Part shown: piece by piece, positions 13,615 through 21,155 of the stretch
How positions within the stretch are numbered: the first letter of the stretch is position 1
Layout of the letters: each line of letters begins with the position of its first letter
Source: a virus
DNA: 33,877 nucleotides
IMG/VR virus record: IMGVR_UViG_3300024520_000293
Location: 1 to 33,877 of that record
Reading direction: 5' to 3' (one strand)
Notes under the pieces: model-generated
Told to the model about the DNA's origin: nothing
Database searches by the model: none
Seen by the model: the letters and a program-made list of their open reading frames with translations, nothing else
Position numbers and translations under genes: made by a program

Positions 13615-14586
13615 ATGGCATCTACAGCATCATTTGACGCTACAGGTAATAGAGAGGATAAAACCGATCTACTAACAACGGTTTCCCCAGAGGAAACTCC
13701 AATGTTGTCAGGTCTTGACAAATTCCGTGGGCCCAAGGCCAACTTAATGGAATGGCAGACCGACGACAATGACGAAGTAACCTTTGACGGTACTATCGAG
13801 GGGTCTGACCAGACTTCATTCGACGACAAAGCAAAGAATAGGAAGCTTTTAAGCAACCGTATCCAGGAAGAACGCAAGCCTTACCAGGTGACGGATATCC
13901 AGGAAATGGTCGACACTGCTGGTGTTGCCAGTGAAGTCGCTCGCGCTAAGGCTAAATCCTTAATTGAACTAAAGCGAAATTGGGAGAGTTTGATTGGCTC
14001 AGACCAGGAGCTTCAGGCGGGGACAGGCGGACAGCCTCATCTTCTTCGCGCACTTGGCAAGTTCATTAACAGCACTAATACTAACATTGATTCTTCTGTC
14101 AGGACTCCTGCCGCGTCTATAGGCACGACTGCTGGAATGACTGAATCTCAGTTCAATGATGTGTTACAGTCTGTTTATGAGTCAGCTGGAGTAGTTCAGA
14201 CCATGCGTTTATATGCTGGTTCTGGCTTACAGCGAGTAATCACTAATTACACACGCTCTGAAGGAGCTACCACGCCGACTCCATTCCAGGTAAATTCAAA
14301 TCAGAAGGATCGTGAGATTGTATTCTCTGTTCAGTTCTATCGTGGAGACTATGCAAATGTCCAAGTTATCAGTGACCTATTCTTAGGTCGGGTATCTGGT
14401 GTTGCGTATGATACTACGGCGAAGAATCGAGGATATCTTATCAATCCTGAGATGGTGAAGACTTCAGTAATGAAGGCTCCGTTTATCTTTGAGAATACCG
14501 ATGAAGGCGGCGGGCCACGAGGTCACGCTAAGATGATCGGATCTCTGCTTTGTAAGAATCCAAAGGGATTAGGTAAATTCGTTTAA
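13615..14586 (+). CDS. major capsid protein, DUF5309 / SU10-type
   Basis: 323 residues, HK97-fold capsid protein by family. Its start REDKTDLLTTVSPEETPMLS leads into LDKFRGPKANLMEWQTDD, the standard opening of the SU10-type capsid family. The following block RKLLSNRIQEERKPYQVTDI with VARAKAKSLIELKRNWESLI is the spine-helix region. The end shows VKTSVMKAPFIFE, a typical beta strand with the C-terminal GGGPRGHAKMIGSLLCKN. Position after the scaffold and composition both agree. AAAGG stands about 8 bases before the ATG. Confidence 0.85.
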   Translation: MASTASFDATGNREDKTDLLTTVSPEETPMLSGLDKFRGPKANLMEWQTDDNDEVTFDGTIEGSDQTSFDDKAKNRKLLSNRIQEERKPYQVTDIQEMVDTAGVASEVARAKAKSLIELKRNWESLIGSDQELQAGTGGQPHLLRALGKFINSTNTNIDSSVRTPAASIGTTAGMTESQFNDVLQSVYESAGVVQTMRLYAGSGLQRVITNYTRSEGATTPTPFQVNSNQKDREIVFSVQFYRGDYANVQVISDLFLGRVSGVAYDTTAKNRGYLINPEMVKTSVMKAPFIFENTDEGGGPRGHAKMIGSLLCKNPKGLGKFV

Positions 14587-14610
14587 TCTTTAAAAAGAAA
14601 GAATTATATT

Positions 14611-15075
14611 ATGAAAATTAGACCACTATCAGTTCAGGAGGCGGCTGCAAGCGGCTGCACTCACTCTGTCAAAATCGATTCAGATGATTTGACCGAGACA
14701 ACTAATAACACCGCACAGACGATATCGCTATTGCCTGTAGTTAATGGCTCTGTCGTTAAGTATGGCGGATATTTCCTGAAGACTCCGTTCCAGGATGCAT
14801 CTGACGCTGCACTTAATGATACCGCCATCGAGATTGGTGACGGTGTTGTAAATGGGCGTTATCTTGGGTCATCTCAGGTAAACGAGAATGGCACTGAAAT
14901 TACTGCTGGGTTCACCCCCAATAGTAAGGCCACTGCCCCTCATGCGTATGTCGCTGGAGACAATGTAGACATCATATTCGGGTCAATGGCTGCTAAAGCA
15001 CTCAATGATATTGATACAGGTGAAATACATGTCTTCTTGAGTTTATATAACTTCAAGGACTTAACAAACATCTAA
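14611..15075 (+). CDS. head decoration-type protein
   Basis: 154 residues, beta-rich. The motif order (SVKIDSDDLTETTNNTAQTI, VVKYGGYFLKTPFQDASDAA and the closing FGSMAAKALNDIDTGEIHVF) is one I recall directly downstream of the capsid gene in related environmental podoviruses. That place is typical of outer capsid decoration or head-fibre proteins. Such proteins stabilise the expanded capsid; that role is inferred from position. The ATG has an AT-rich leader (AATTATATT) without a Shine-Dalgarno. Confidence 0.65.
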   Translation: MKIRPLSVQEAAASGCTHSVKIDSDDLTETTNNTAQTISLLPVVNGSVVKYGGYFLKTPFQDASDAALNDTAIEIGDGVVNGRYLGSSQVNENGTEITAGFTPNSKATAPHAYVAGDNVDIIFGSMAAKALNDIDTGEIHVFLSLYNFKDLTNI

Positions 15076-15088
15076 AGGAAGAATTATC

Positions 15089-15445
15089 ATGGCTAACGAA
15101 AATGAAGGTCTAGGTGTCCCACGCAATGCAGACGGGCAGCTAACAATGAAAGTTAATTACCGAGAGGTACGTGAATCGCGTGCCGCTCGTGCCTCCGTGG
15201 CGTCTGTCGGGACAGCGGCCTCGGCGGCTTCAGTAGCGAATATTGCATCTACGTCATCTCAGGTGTCACATGGCAGTATGGGAACTGTAGCAGGTTACTC
15301 ATCTCATGCATCAGCAGGGAGCACTGCTTCAGTTGCATCTACGTCATCTGTCGCATCGGTCACGGCAACAGCATCTCGCGCATCCGTGGGATCTGTCGCA
15401 TCGGTATCATCCACCGCTGGATTCAATGAACCGTTTTACGGATAA
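15089..15445 (+). CDS. Ala-Ser-x tripeptide-repeat protein
   Basis: 118 residues. After a 30-residue normal start (ENEGLGVPRNADGQLTMKV) nearly every third position is A, G or S, followed by S or T and one free residue, for some 27 tripeptides (ASV, ASV, GTA, ASA, ASV, ANI and so on). It ends in AGFNEPFYG. Period three or six fits a hexapeptide beta-solenoid or another rigid extended fold, and the free position alternates V/I with polar residues. Small-side-chain repeats of this kind occur in phage head-associated proteins, from memory. It lies between the decoration and adaptor genes, so a virion part is likely. AGGAAGAATT precedes the ATG. Confidence 0.7.
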   Translation: MANENEGLGVPRNADGQLTMKVNYREVRESRAARASVASVGTAASAASVANIASTSSQVSHGSMGTVAGYSSHASAGSTASVASTSSVASVTATASRASVGSVASVSSTAGFNEPFYG

Positions 15446-15456
15446 ACATTAAACCC

Positions 15457-15497
15457 TATGCGCACGTGAGGAGAATCCCTTGCGTGCGTATAATTTT
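15457..15497 (+). terminator. long hairpin ahead of the next gene, terminator or translation control
   Basis: Positions 15457-15471 pair with 15478-15492: fifteen pairs, three of them G-U type, around a 6-base loop. ATTTT follows. The arm TATGCGCACG mirrors CGTGCGTATA. The T-run is short, so termination would be partial; that would cut the transcript between decoration and tail genes. The stem also covers an AGGAG (15469-15473) that could serve a GTG at 15484. Confidence 0.5.
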
Positions 15498-15501
15498 ATA
15501 T

Positions 15502-15813
15502 ATGGACATAATAATTCCTAAGTTACCTAAGAACATGAGCGAGCAGACTAAAACTCAGCTATATAGGTGGGCTCAAGACGAACAAGAGGCAGACCGTGTT
15601 ATGCATGAGGCATATCTTCAGCGCGTCAAGGCTCAGAGCGATGGAATCGGGACTAAGAATGTAGACGGTATAGGTGAGTGCTACGCGCAGATCGATAGCA
15701 GGATGTACCATAGACAACTCCAGAGTGATCCACATTTCTGGGATGACTTAGGAAATATTAAACGATTTATGAAAGATAACCCTCAATATCTTAACGATGG
15801 ATACAAGGTTTAA
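15502..15813 (+). CDS. small head-tail region protein, 103 residues
   Basis: Charged and helical: MSEQTKTQLYRWAQDEQEAD, then VDGIGECYAQIDSRMYHR and HFWDDLGNIKRFMKDNPQYL. A 'G.Ge..a.ID.r.y.r......W.D..f...f..dNP' pattern recurs at the same spot in related phage genomes as I recall. It may be a head-completion or connector-associated protein. I choose ATG 15502; a GTG at 15484 with an AGGAG at good distance adds six residues and cannot be excluded. Its stop overlaps the next start (TAATG). Confidence 0.65.
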   Translation: MDIIIPKLPKNMSEQTKTQLYRWAQDEQEADRVMHEAYLQRVKAQSDGIGTKNVDGIGECYAQIDSRMYHRQLQSDPHFWDDLGNIKRFMKDNPQYLNDGYKV

Positions 15814-16643
15814 TGGCTAGGACTGCTACGATTCAGGAGGTTAGGGATAGGTGGGCTGCATTAGTCGGCCTAGACGGAGCTAATATCATTACAGATGATG
15901 CTACAAACTTCCTGGAATACGTAAATAGGAACACAAGGAAGGCGTGGGCTCGGGCTGAATGGACGTTCGTCACTAAAAGGTTAGCCGATACTACAGACTC
16001 AAATCTTTTCGTTGATCTTTCATCAAACGCAGAAATTTCGGAGGTTCTAAGGGTTTATGACTCTGATCCCTATATTGCAACTGGAGCAGTTCAATTAGAC
16101 TTTATTCCCGTTCGGGACGATGTAGACGACGGGCTATTTGTTCCAACAGCATCCGCTAGTACAGCACTAACAGTAAGCAGTATCACGAGGGCGAGCACTA
16201 CGGCTACGGTGACAACTAGTTCTGTTCACAACTTATCAACAGGTGACTCTGTGGAGATCATTGGAGCTGCTGAGACTGATTATAACGGGTTTTATGTAGT
16301 TACGGTAACCTCTACTACCGCATTTACTTATACTGTCGACAATTCTCCTGGAACTCCGGCCACTGGAACGATTACAGCAACCAAAGCAACGGTATTTTTA
16401 TTTGTTCGGATCAGAGAGACTGTTCAAACCGCATTATCAGGAACCGTCCCATTTGAGTTACAGGATTATTTAGCTCATGCATCCGCAGCAGATTTCCTCC
16501 GATCTGAGGGACAGAACGGTAAGGCTAAGCTAGAGGAGACAGCCGCAGAATTAATACTTTTAGATGAAATAGACAGGGTTGAAAGGCAACAGCGACATCA
16601 ACCTCCTACAACAGTAAATACAAGAATTAAAGGAAGAAAATAA
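15813..16643 (+). CDS. head-tail adaptor protein with an inserted beta domain
   Basis: 276 residues. The opening IQEVRDRWAALVGL, FLEYVNRNTRKAWARAEWTF and the closing helices LQDYLAHASAADFLRSEGQN, ETAAELILLDEID are typical of adaptor proteins that sit under the portal in short-tailed phages. Between VRDDVDDGLFVP and VFLFVRIRET lies an extra domain of about 75 residues rich in T, S and V (GDSVEIIGAAETDYNGFYVV). In relatives I remember, those two strands are close together, so the domain is an insertion. The same kind of domain recurs four times in the nozzle protein. Stop and next start are one base apart. Confidence 0.75.
   Translation: MARTATIQEVRDRWAALVGLDGANIITDDATNFLEYVNRNTRKAWARAEWTFVTKRLADTTDSNLFVDLSSNAEISEVLRVYDSDPYIATGAVQLDFIPVRDDVDDGLFVPTASASTALTVSSITRASTTATVTTSSVHNLSTGDSVEIIGAAETDYNGFYVVTVTSTTAFTYTVDNSPGTPATGTITATKATVFLFVRIRETVQTALSGTVPFELQDYLAHASAADFLRSEGQNGKAKLEETAAELILLDEIDRVERQQRHQPPTTVNTRIKGRK
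16161..16390 (+). repeat. inserted beta-domain, copy in the adaptor gene
   Basis: Encodes ITRASTTATVTTSSVHNLST, GDSVEIIGAAETDYNGF...TPATGTIT. Bases 16353-16377 match 22101-22125 in the nozzle gene at 24 of 25 positions. The fold resembles what databases call the ubiquitin-activating E1 FCCH domain when seen in phage tail proteins (recall); no ubiquitin role is implied. Confidence 0.7.
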
Positions 16644-16644
16644 A

Positions 16645-17007
16645 ATGTCAGGCAACGCAGGTATAGATAATATTAGCTCTGAATATAAGGTAACCAGAGA
16701 CTCAGATGACAATATAGTTAATCGGGCGATAAAAACAGTTAGTAATGCTTCTGTGAATTTTTTACCAAATACGCTTAATGCTGCTACGACGCATGTATTC
16801 TGGCAGGTAATTACAGCAGATATAAACGTAAGATTTGATCAAGGGGCAGCTACTACTTCAGATATGTTTTTCGACAAGAACAATAGCGCAATCTGGTCAA
16901 AGCAAATGGCTTTTGATGCTAGGGCAATACGTAATGCCGCTTTAGATGCGACAATAATTATATATGAATTACAAAAGGGATCACCTCAAAGTCAGGCTCC
17001 ATCATGA
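16645..17007 (+). CDS. small virion protein, beta-rich, 120 residues
   Basis: Starts one base after the adaptor gene. The sequence TTHVFWQVITADINVRFDQG, ATTSDMFFDKNNSAIWSKQM, IRNAALDATIIIYELQKGSP resembles short beta proteins found among tail genes of related phages ('i.v.....vr..fdg..pt......l.....l.......rfi...a.l.i...'). Perhaps it decorates the tail or forms the fibre base (inference). It overlaps the next gene by ATGA. Confidence 0.6.
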   Translation: MSGNAGIDNISSEYKVTRDSDDNIVNRAIKTVSNASVNFLPNTLNAATTHVFWQVITADINVRFDQGAATTSDMFFDKNNSAIWSKQMAFDARAIRNAALDATIIIYELQKGSPQSQAPS

Positions 17008-18476
17008 TTAACGGCGATAGTAATATTATCGGTAAAAAAGGAGGAGGAGCTAGTCTCGATGGTGATGCCGACGGCAACCCAGATGGGCTACAGTTTGGAC
17101 TAGGCGGTGTTACTACTGCCTTAATTGGGGGACGCAAGACGACTGATGCTGGCGCAGCATTAAGCGCATTAGGAGCGGATTCAGTAACCATTATCTCCGG
17201 TGCGGCAGCAGCCAGCAATGTAGCAGTGGGAGCAACCTCAGTGGTTATAGGACACGACGTAGGCTGTGTTGTTGGTGCGACAAGTTCTGTAGTCATAGGT
17301 GATGGAGCGAATGCGTCAGTAGCCCCTAGAACCGTCGTGATCGGATTCTCAGCTCAAAGCTCAAGTCAAGACAACGTCACAATAGGGACTCATGCTCATG
17401 CATCGGGGGTAGCGTCATTAAGGATTGGATCTGATTCAGCTACTGCTGATGCAGCAGGTGTAGAATCTATTGCTATTGGATGGAATGTTAGCTCAGATTC
17501 AGGAGCAATAGGCGGTATCGGTATCGGTAGGGATCTTGCAGTAAACGGTGTTAGCGGTATAATTATTGGCGATGCTGCAAATGCAGGAGACGGAGCTAGA
17601 AATATCTGTCTTGGTAATTTGGCATCTGTTAATGTAAATGTTATTACCGATATTATCTGTATTGGAGCTAACACCCTTGGCAATGTTCAGGGTGCAATAG
17701 CCATTGGAAGTGATGGGACAACTGGAGCCCAAGCAACTGGAGCTGGTGCAATTGCTTTTGGTGGAGATGATGGAACTAATTCCGCCGCCAATGCGTCAGC
17801 CGCTAATGCAGTGGCTATTGGTTCAGGCTCAATTGCCAGTGCCTCAGGTGCATGGCAGCTTGGCATTGGGACTAATTCAACCGCGGACACACTTCAGTTA
17901 ACCTTAGATTCAGCAAATATTTTAAATATAACAAGTACATCTGCTACGGTAGCTGGACAGATTGATATCGAGGGATATGCCGCGATTGGAAACGGAAGTA
18001 TCCTTGACGCGGAGGCCACGCTTGTCGTGGATAGAGACTTCTCTTCGTCTGGCTCACCTCAGCAGCTACTTGTCCAGGGAGCAATGACGACAAGCGGAGG
18101 AACAGGTAATGTCAGTGCGCTTAAGGTACAACCTACGGTTACGGTCAATTCTGGGGGTGCTCATCCTCTAGTTGCATCGGTCGTACTAAAGGAACCTACT
18201 GTCACCTTGACTAGCGGGACAGTCACGACTGCCGCAACTCTTTATATTGAAAATGCACCTACTGAAGGGGGTAGTAATTATGCTTTATTCGTAGACTCTG
18301 GAGATACTCGGCTTGATGGAAATATTGAAGCATCTGGAGGTATTGGGGTGAATGGAGTCACTCCGCCTGCACAAGCATCGCATATCGCCAACCCAACCGA
18401 CTTGGCAACCTCAATTACAGCAATTACAGCAATAAATCTAGTATTAGAAAATATAGGGCACGTAGCAACATCTTAA
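17004..18476 (+). CDS. tail fibre-like protein with YadA-head-type repeats
   Basis: 490 residues. From about residue 75 to 290 the motif [VAI]xIG followed by small residues recurs roughly a dozen times every 13-17 residues (SVVIGDGANAS, TVVIGFSAQS, ESIAIGWNVS, GAIAIGSDG). That is the trimeric left-handed beta-roll seen in YadA-type adhesin heads and in fibre proteins. The second part is a beta-sandwich-like region (LLVQGAMTTSG, LKVQPTVTV). The end GIGVNGVTPPAQASHIANPT, then a helix ITAINLVLENIG, is a motif I recall at the end of several phage structural proteins. Likely a trimer that binds the host surface. It overlaps its upstream gene. Confidence 0.7.
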   Translation: MINGDSNIIGKKGGGASLDGDADGNPDGLQFGLGGVTTALIGGRKTTDAGAALSALGADSVTIISGAAAASNVAVGATSVVIGHDVGCVVGATSSVVIGDGANASVAPRTVVIGFSAQSSSQDNVTIGTHAHASGVASLRIGSDSATADAAGVESIAIGWNVSSDSGAIGGIGIGRDLAVNGVSGIIIGDAANAGDGARNICLGNLASVNVNVITDIICIGANTLGNVQGAIAIGSDGTTGAQATGAGAIAFGGDDGTNSAANASAANAVAIGSGSIASASGAWQLGIGTNSTADTLQLTLDSANILNITSTSATVAGQIDIEGYAAIGNGSILDAEATLVVDRDFSSSGSPQQLLVQGAMTTSGGTGNVSALKVQPTVTVNSGGAHPLVASVVLKEPTVTLTSGTVTTAATLYIENAPTEGGSNYALFVDSGDTRLDGNIEASGGIGVNGVTPPAQASHIANPTDLATSITAITAINLVLENIGHVATS

Positions 18477-18480
18477 AATT

Positions 18481-18726
18481 ATGATTACAAAAACATTAAC
18501 AGAAACATGCGGGAGCATTTGGGTAGTTAAGTCTCATCGCAAGAATGAAGAGGCTAAAACGGTTCAAATAGGACTCGCGGTATATAAGAATCAGGATGCA
18601 TTAAAGGCAAAGGAATTATGTCGTCGGGATTCTATCACCGTTCCAAGCACAGGCTATAATGGCACTGTCGCATGGTGTGAAAATGCATTAAAAACTGATC
18701 CCAATTCTAAGCTTAAGTCTAGCTAA
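18481..18726 (+). CDS. small hypothetical protein between fibre genes, 81 residues
   Basis: Starts AAAATT-ATG, four bases after the fibre gene, and its stop shares a base with the next start. CGSIWVVKSHRKNEEAKTVQ, LAVYKNQDALKAKELCRRDS, ITVPSTGYNGTVAWCENA. Three cysteines, mixed alpha/beta. No family recognised; its place suggests a virion or fibre-assembly role. Confidence 0.55.
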   Translation: MITKTLTETCGSIWVVKSHRKNEEAKTVQIGLAVYKNQDALKAKELCRRDSITVPSTGYNGTVAWCENALKTDPNSKLKSS

Positions 18727-20312
18727 TGGCGTATGAGAGTCAGACGAAGAATGAAGTAATAAGCGTATCAGATGCCATCGCGTCACGCAGGGGAAAGCTG
18801 TCGACTAATTATTCATTCAATGTCAATAATAAGACTCTCACGATAAACGACACTGACTATATTAAGCCTCTATTTGTTGCTAATGTAACGAGAGGAACTG
18901 TATTATATAATCCCACGGATAGCTCTACATCAGGAACTATCGCAGGTGCGGTTATTACTCTGAATAAGAGCACTGTGAGCATGGCTAACGCCGATGAATT
19001 GGCAGTGCTATATGAAGCTACTGAATTAAATTCGACGACACTCGCTGATATACTTACGGAGCTTTTGGCACAAGGGATTACGCTTGATAGCACCTTAACG
19101 GAATTACTTGCTCAAGGCGTGGTACAGGATAGCATGCTGGCTGAGCAAGCGGCTCAGGGGGTAGTCCAAGATAATCAGTTAACGGAACTACTAGCACAGG
19201 GAGTCACTCAGGACAGTCAGTTGACAGAGTCATTAGATCAAGGCACTACGCTTGATTCTATAGAAACTGAGCAAGCCGATCAAGGGACTACACTCGACTC
19301 ACTAGAGACTGAACAGACAGACCAAGGAGCAACCTTAGACAGCCTAGAGACTGAGCAATTAGCGCAAGGAGTATCATTAGATACAATCATTACCGAACAG
19401 TCCGACCAGGGTACATCTCTCGACTCCTTAGTCACAGAACAAGCGGCTCAAGGAATTGTTCAGGATAATACATTAACTGAAGTAACGGATCAGGGAACGA
19501 CTTTAGATAGTCTGGAGACAGAACAGCTCGCCCAAGGAGTATCGCTTGACTCCATCCTTACCGAAGGAGGTAGAGAGTATTTTACAGAGGTATGCAAAGG
19601 GAATGTAACTGGACAGGATTGTATTCATAAGTTTGGGGCGAATGATTCTGTCCCTAATGGAACGTGGGCATTTGTCTCTACATTAGGACAGACTACATTT
19701 CCGCTTACAGCTGCAACTACGGTAAGAGTAAAAGCTGGAAATGCCGCTGACACTGCCGCTGGAGCTGGAGCAAGAGAAGTTACTGTCCAGGGAATAGATG
19801 ATAGTTTTAATGAGGTAATAGAAGCGATTGCCACCGCAGGAGGTTCAGCTAGTTCAGCAACAACAGCATCTTTCTGGAGAGTTCATAGAATGTGGGTCTC
19901 TTCTGCGGGAACATATGAAGGGAACAACACAGGAGATGTAGTCATTGAGAATAGCGCAGGAGGCACAGATATTATCACAATGTCCGCAGGAGACGGTCAA
20001 ACGCTAGACGCAGTATGGACGGTTCCTATAGGTAAGACCGCATACCTGATAAGCGCACATATTACAGTAGATGCAACTAAGCCAGCAGACGTCCGAATAT
20101 ACACAAGAGAGAATATGGATGACACGAGCGTTCCAGTGACGGCTAAACGCTTAAAAAAACATTTTATAGGACTAGAGACTCCATATGTTTACAGACCTTC
20201 GGGAGCTAATACCAGCGTCAACGCAAAGGGTGATATCTGGGCAGAAGCAAGGGGAGGAGGAGCGGCATCAGCTGTATCCGTAGACTTCGAATTATTAATA
20301 ATAGACGATTAA
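18726..20312 (+). CDS. structural protein with twelve 14-residue repeats and a conserved beta C-terminus
   Basis: 528 residues in three parts. Residues 1-109 are a normal beta domain. Residues 110-277 are twelve tandem 14-residue units of the form LTELLAQGVTQDSQ / ETEQLAQGVSLDSI, two heptads each, which fits a trimeric coiled-coil or fibre shaft. From about 285 on is a globular part (AREVTVQGIDDSFNEVIEAI, ASFWRVHRMWVSSAGTYEGN, VWTVPIGKTAYLISAHITVD, RPSGANTSVNAKGDIWAEAR). That order I recall in phage structural proteins that carry it without the shaft. It is probably a fibre or head-spike protein. Stop and the next start are four bases apart. Confidence 0.7.
   Translation: MAYESQTKNEVISVSDAIASRRGKLSTNYSFNVNNKTLTINDTDYIKPLFVANVTRGTVLYNPTDSSTSGTIAGAVITLNKSTVSMANADELAVLYEATELNSTTLADILTELLAQGITLDSTLTELLAQGVVQDSMLAEQAAQGVVQDNQLTELLAQGVTQDSQLTESLDQGTTLDSIETEQADQGTTLDSLETEQTDQGATLDSLETEQLAQGVSLDTIITEQSDQGTSLDSLVTEQAAQGIVQDNTLTEVTDQGTTLDSLETEQLAQGVSLDSILTEGGREYFTEVCKGNVTGQDCIHKFGANDSVPNGTWAFVSTLGQTTFPLTAATTVRVKAGNAADTAAGAGAREVTVQGIDDSFNEVIEAIATAGGSASSATTASFWRVHRMWVSSAGTYEGNNTGDVVIENSAGGTDIITMSAGDGQTLDAVWTVPIGKTAYLISAHITVDATKPADVRIYTRENMDDTSVPVTAKRLKKHFIGLETPYVYRPSGANTSVNAKGDIWAEARGGGAASAVSVDFELLIIDD
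19053..19556 (+). repeat. 42-bp tandem repeat, twelve units, encoding 14-residue motifs
   Basis: Twelve in-frame units; Q-G at positions 7-8 and D at 12 are invariant or nearly so, while DNA bases vary at third positions. That suggests old duplication kept by selection for protein sequence and not recent slippage. A thirteenth unit breaks off after LTE. Confidence 0.8.
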
Positions 20313-20316
20313 TATC

Positions 20317-20889
20317 ATGATTGACCTACTTGAAGCAGCAGTACCAATGGGGAGCACGTTAATCGGAATGGTTAGCGGACTTAAGAGTGCACATACCCAG
20401 ATGCAGCTTGAGCACCAAGAGCGCAGGGAAGCGCGTCAGCAAGAAAAAGACCTAGAATCACTAAGACTCGCACATGAAAAGGATATAGAGCAAAATGAAA
20501 TCAATATTCAACCGACGTATACGGACAGGTTTTTCGGCATTGTCCTGGCCGGAAAAGAGTTCGGCATTAAGATTACCAATCGCAGTGAGTCTCTTCTTAT
20601 GTCTCCTGTTAATACTGCTAAGTTTATTATTGCAGGGCTGTTTGCATACACGTACTGCGTCATATGGCAGTTCAACGCCTTCAACGCAGAAACAGCAGTT
20701 AGAACAATCCTCCCAGAACCCAACACCGAAACCTGGGACATCCTCGGGATCAAGTTCGAAACCATCACACATATCATTGATACGCTTACCCTCGGTGGTC
20801 TTGCCGCCACTACCATGGCCCAACCCCCACTGATGTTAGTGAGTTATGTTGTGACTAATTTAACCTATAAACAAATCGCGCAAAGATGA
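20317..20889 (+). CDS. holin-like membrane protein
   Basis: 190 residues. A hydrophobic start leads to a long charged helix (residues 28-60, EHQERREARQQEKDLESLRL), then a span at about 101-119 (AKFIIAGLFAYTYCVIWQF) and another hydrophobic stretch at about 157-182. Proteins with a Q/E/R-rich N-terminal helix and C-terminal spans are common as putative holins in phage lysis cassettes. It precedes a spanin-like gene and holds another frame with a lipobox, both of which support lysis. Pore formation itself is not shown by sequence. Overlaps its downstream gene by ATGA. Confidence 0.6.
   Translation: MIDLLEAAVPMGSTLIGMVSGLKSAHTQMQLEHQERREARQQEKDLESLRLAHEKDIEQNEINIQPTYTDRFFGIVLAGKEFGIKITNRSESLLMSPVNTAKFIIAGLFAYTYCVIWQFNAFNAETAVRTILPEPNTETWDILGIKFETITHIIDTLTLGGLAATTMAQPPLMLVSYVVTNLTYKQIAQR
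20495..20833 (+). CDS. candidate o-spanin (Rz1-like lipoprotein) embedded in the holin gene
   Basis: A 112-codon frame in the +1 register inside the holin-like gene. It holds a strongly hydrophobic signal (VSLFLCLLLILLSLLLQGC) ending in a lipobox-like LQGC (C49), then a serine/threonine/proline-rich tail ending VVLPPLPWPNPH. An alternative GTG start at 20585 gives a 19-residue signal sequence, the classic o-spanin size. Embedded, proline-rich lipoproteins are the hallmark of Rz1. Caution: Q at the -2 lipobox position is unusual, and hydrophobicity can echo from the host frame. The i-spanin would be the next gene. Confidence 0.4.
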   Translation: MKSIFNRRIRTGFSALSWPEKSSALRLPIAVSLFLCLLLILLSLLLQGCLHTRTASYGSSTPSTQKQQLEQSSQNPTPKPGTSSGSSSKPSHISLIRLPSVVLPPLPWPNPH

Positions 20890-21155
20890 CAGATAGAATA
20901 AAAAACAAATTAGACTCATGGTCATCAATGATCAAATTCGTTACGCCGGTAGGTGTATTGCTGATATTGGCCCTGCAAACTAAGTTTGCGACAAGAGGCG
21001 AGATACAGCAGATACAAGCTGAGATAGTTAAAATTAACACATCAATCACTCTCCTTTTGGACTGGAGCAGTCGAAATGATGAGCAGGATAAGCGTATGGG
21101 TGAAATAGAAGACAAGCAGCAGAAGATGGAAATTGACTTAGCTAAACTATTATAA
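20886..21155 (+). CDS. i-spanin-like membrane protein
   Basis: 89 residues. A short basic start, one span (SMIKFVTPVGVLLILALQ) and then a continuous periplasmic coiled coil (GEIQQIQAEIVKINTSITLL, DKRMGEIEDKQQKMEIDLAK). That is the Rz/i-spanin layout, which links inner and outer membrane at lysis; small phage XhlA-like proteins look alike. It follows the holin-like gene through ATGA, and overlaps the next gene's start by one base. Confidence 0.55.
   Translation: MTDRIKNKLDSWSSMIKFVTPVGVLLILALQTKFATRGEIQQIQAEIVKINTSITLLLDWSSRNDEQDKRMGEIEDKQQKMEIDLAKLL

Noticed and set aside
13257-13877. Long antisense frame across scaffold end and capsid start
   Set aside because: No ribosome-binding site, serine/leucine composition typical of antisense reading, and it crosses the capsid start.
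20461-20823. Two antisense frames over the holin-like gene
   Set aside because: They have no start signal or family resemblance and arise opposite two overlapping plus-strand frames.
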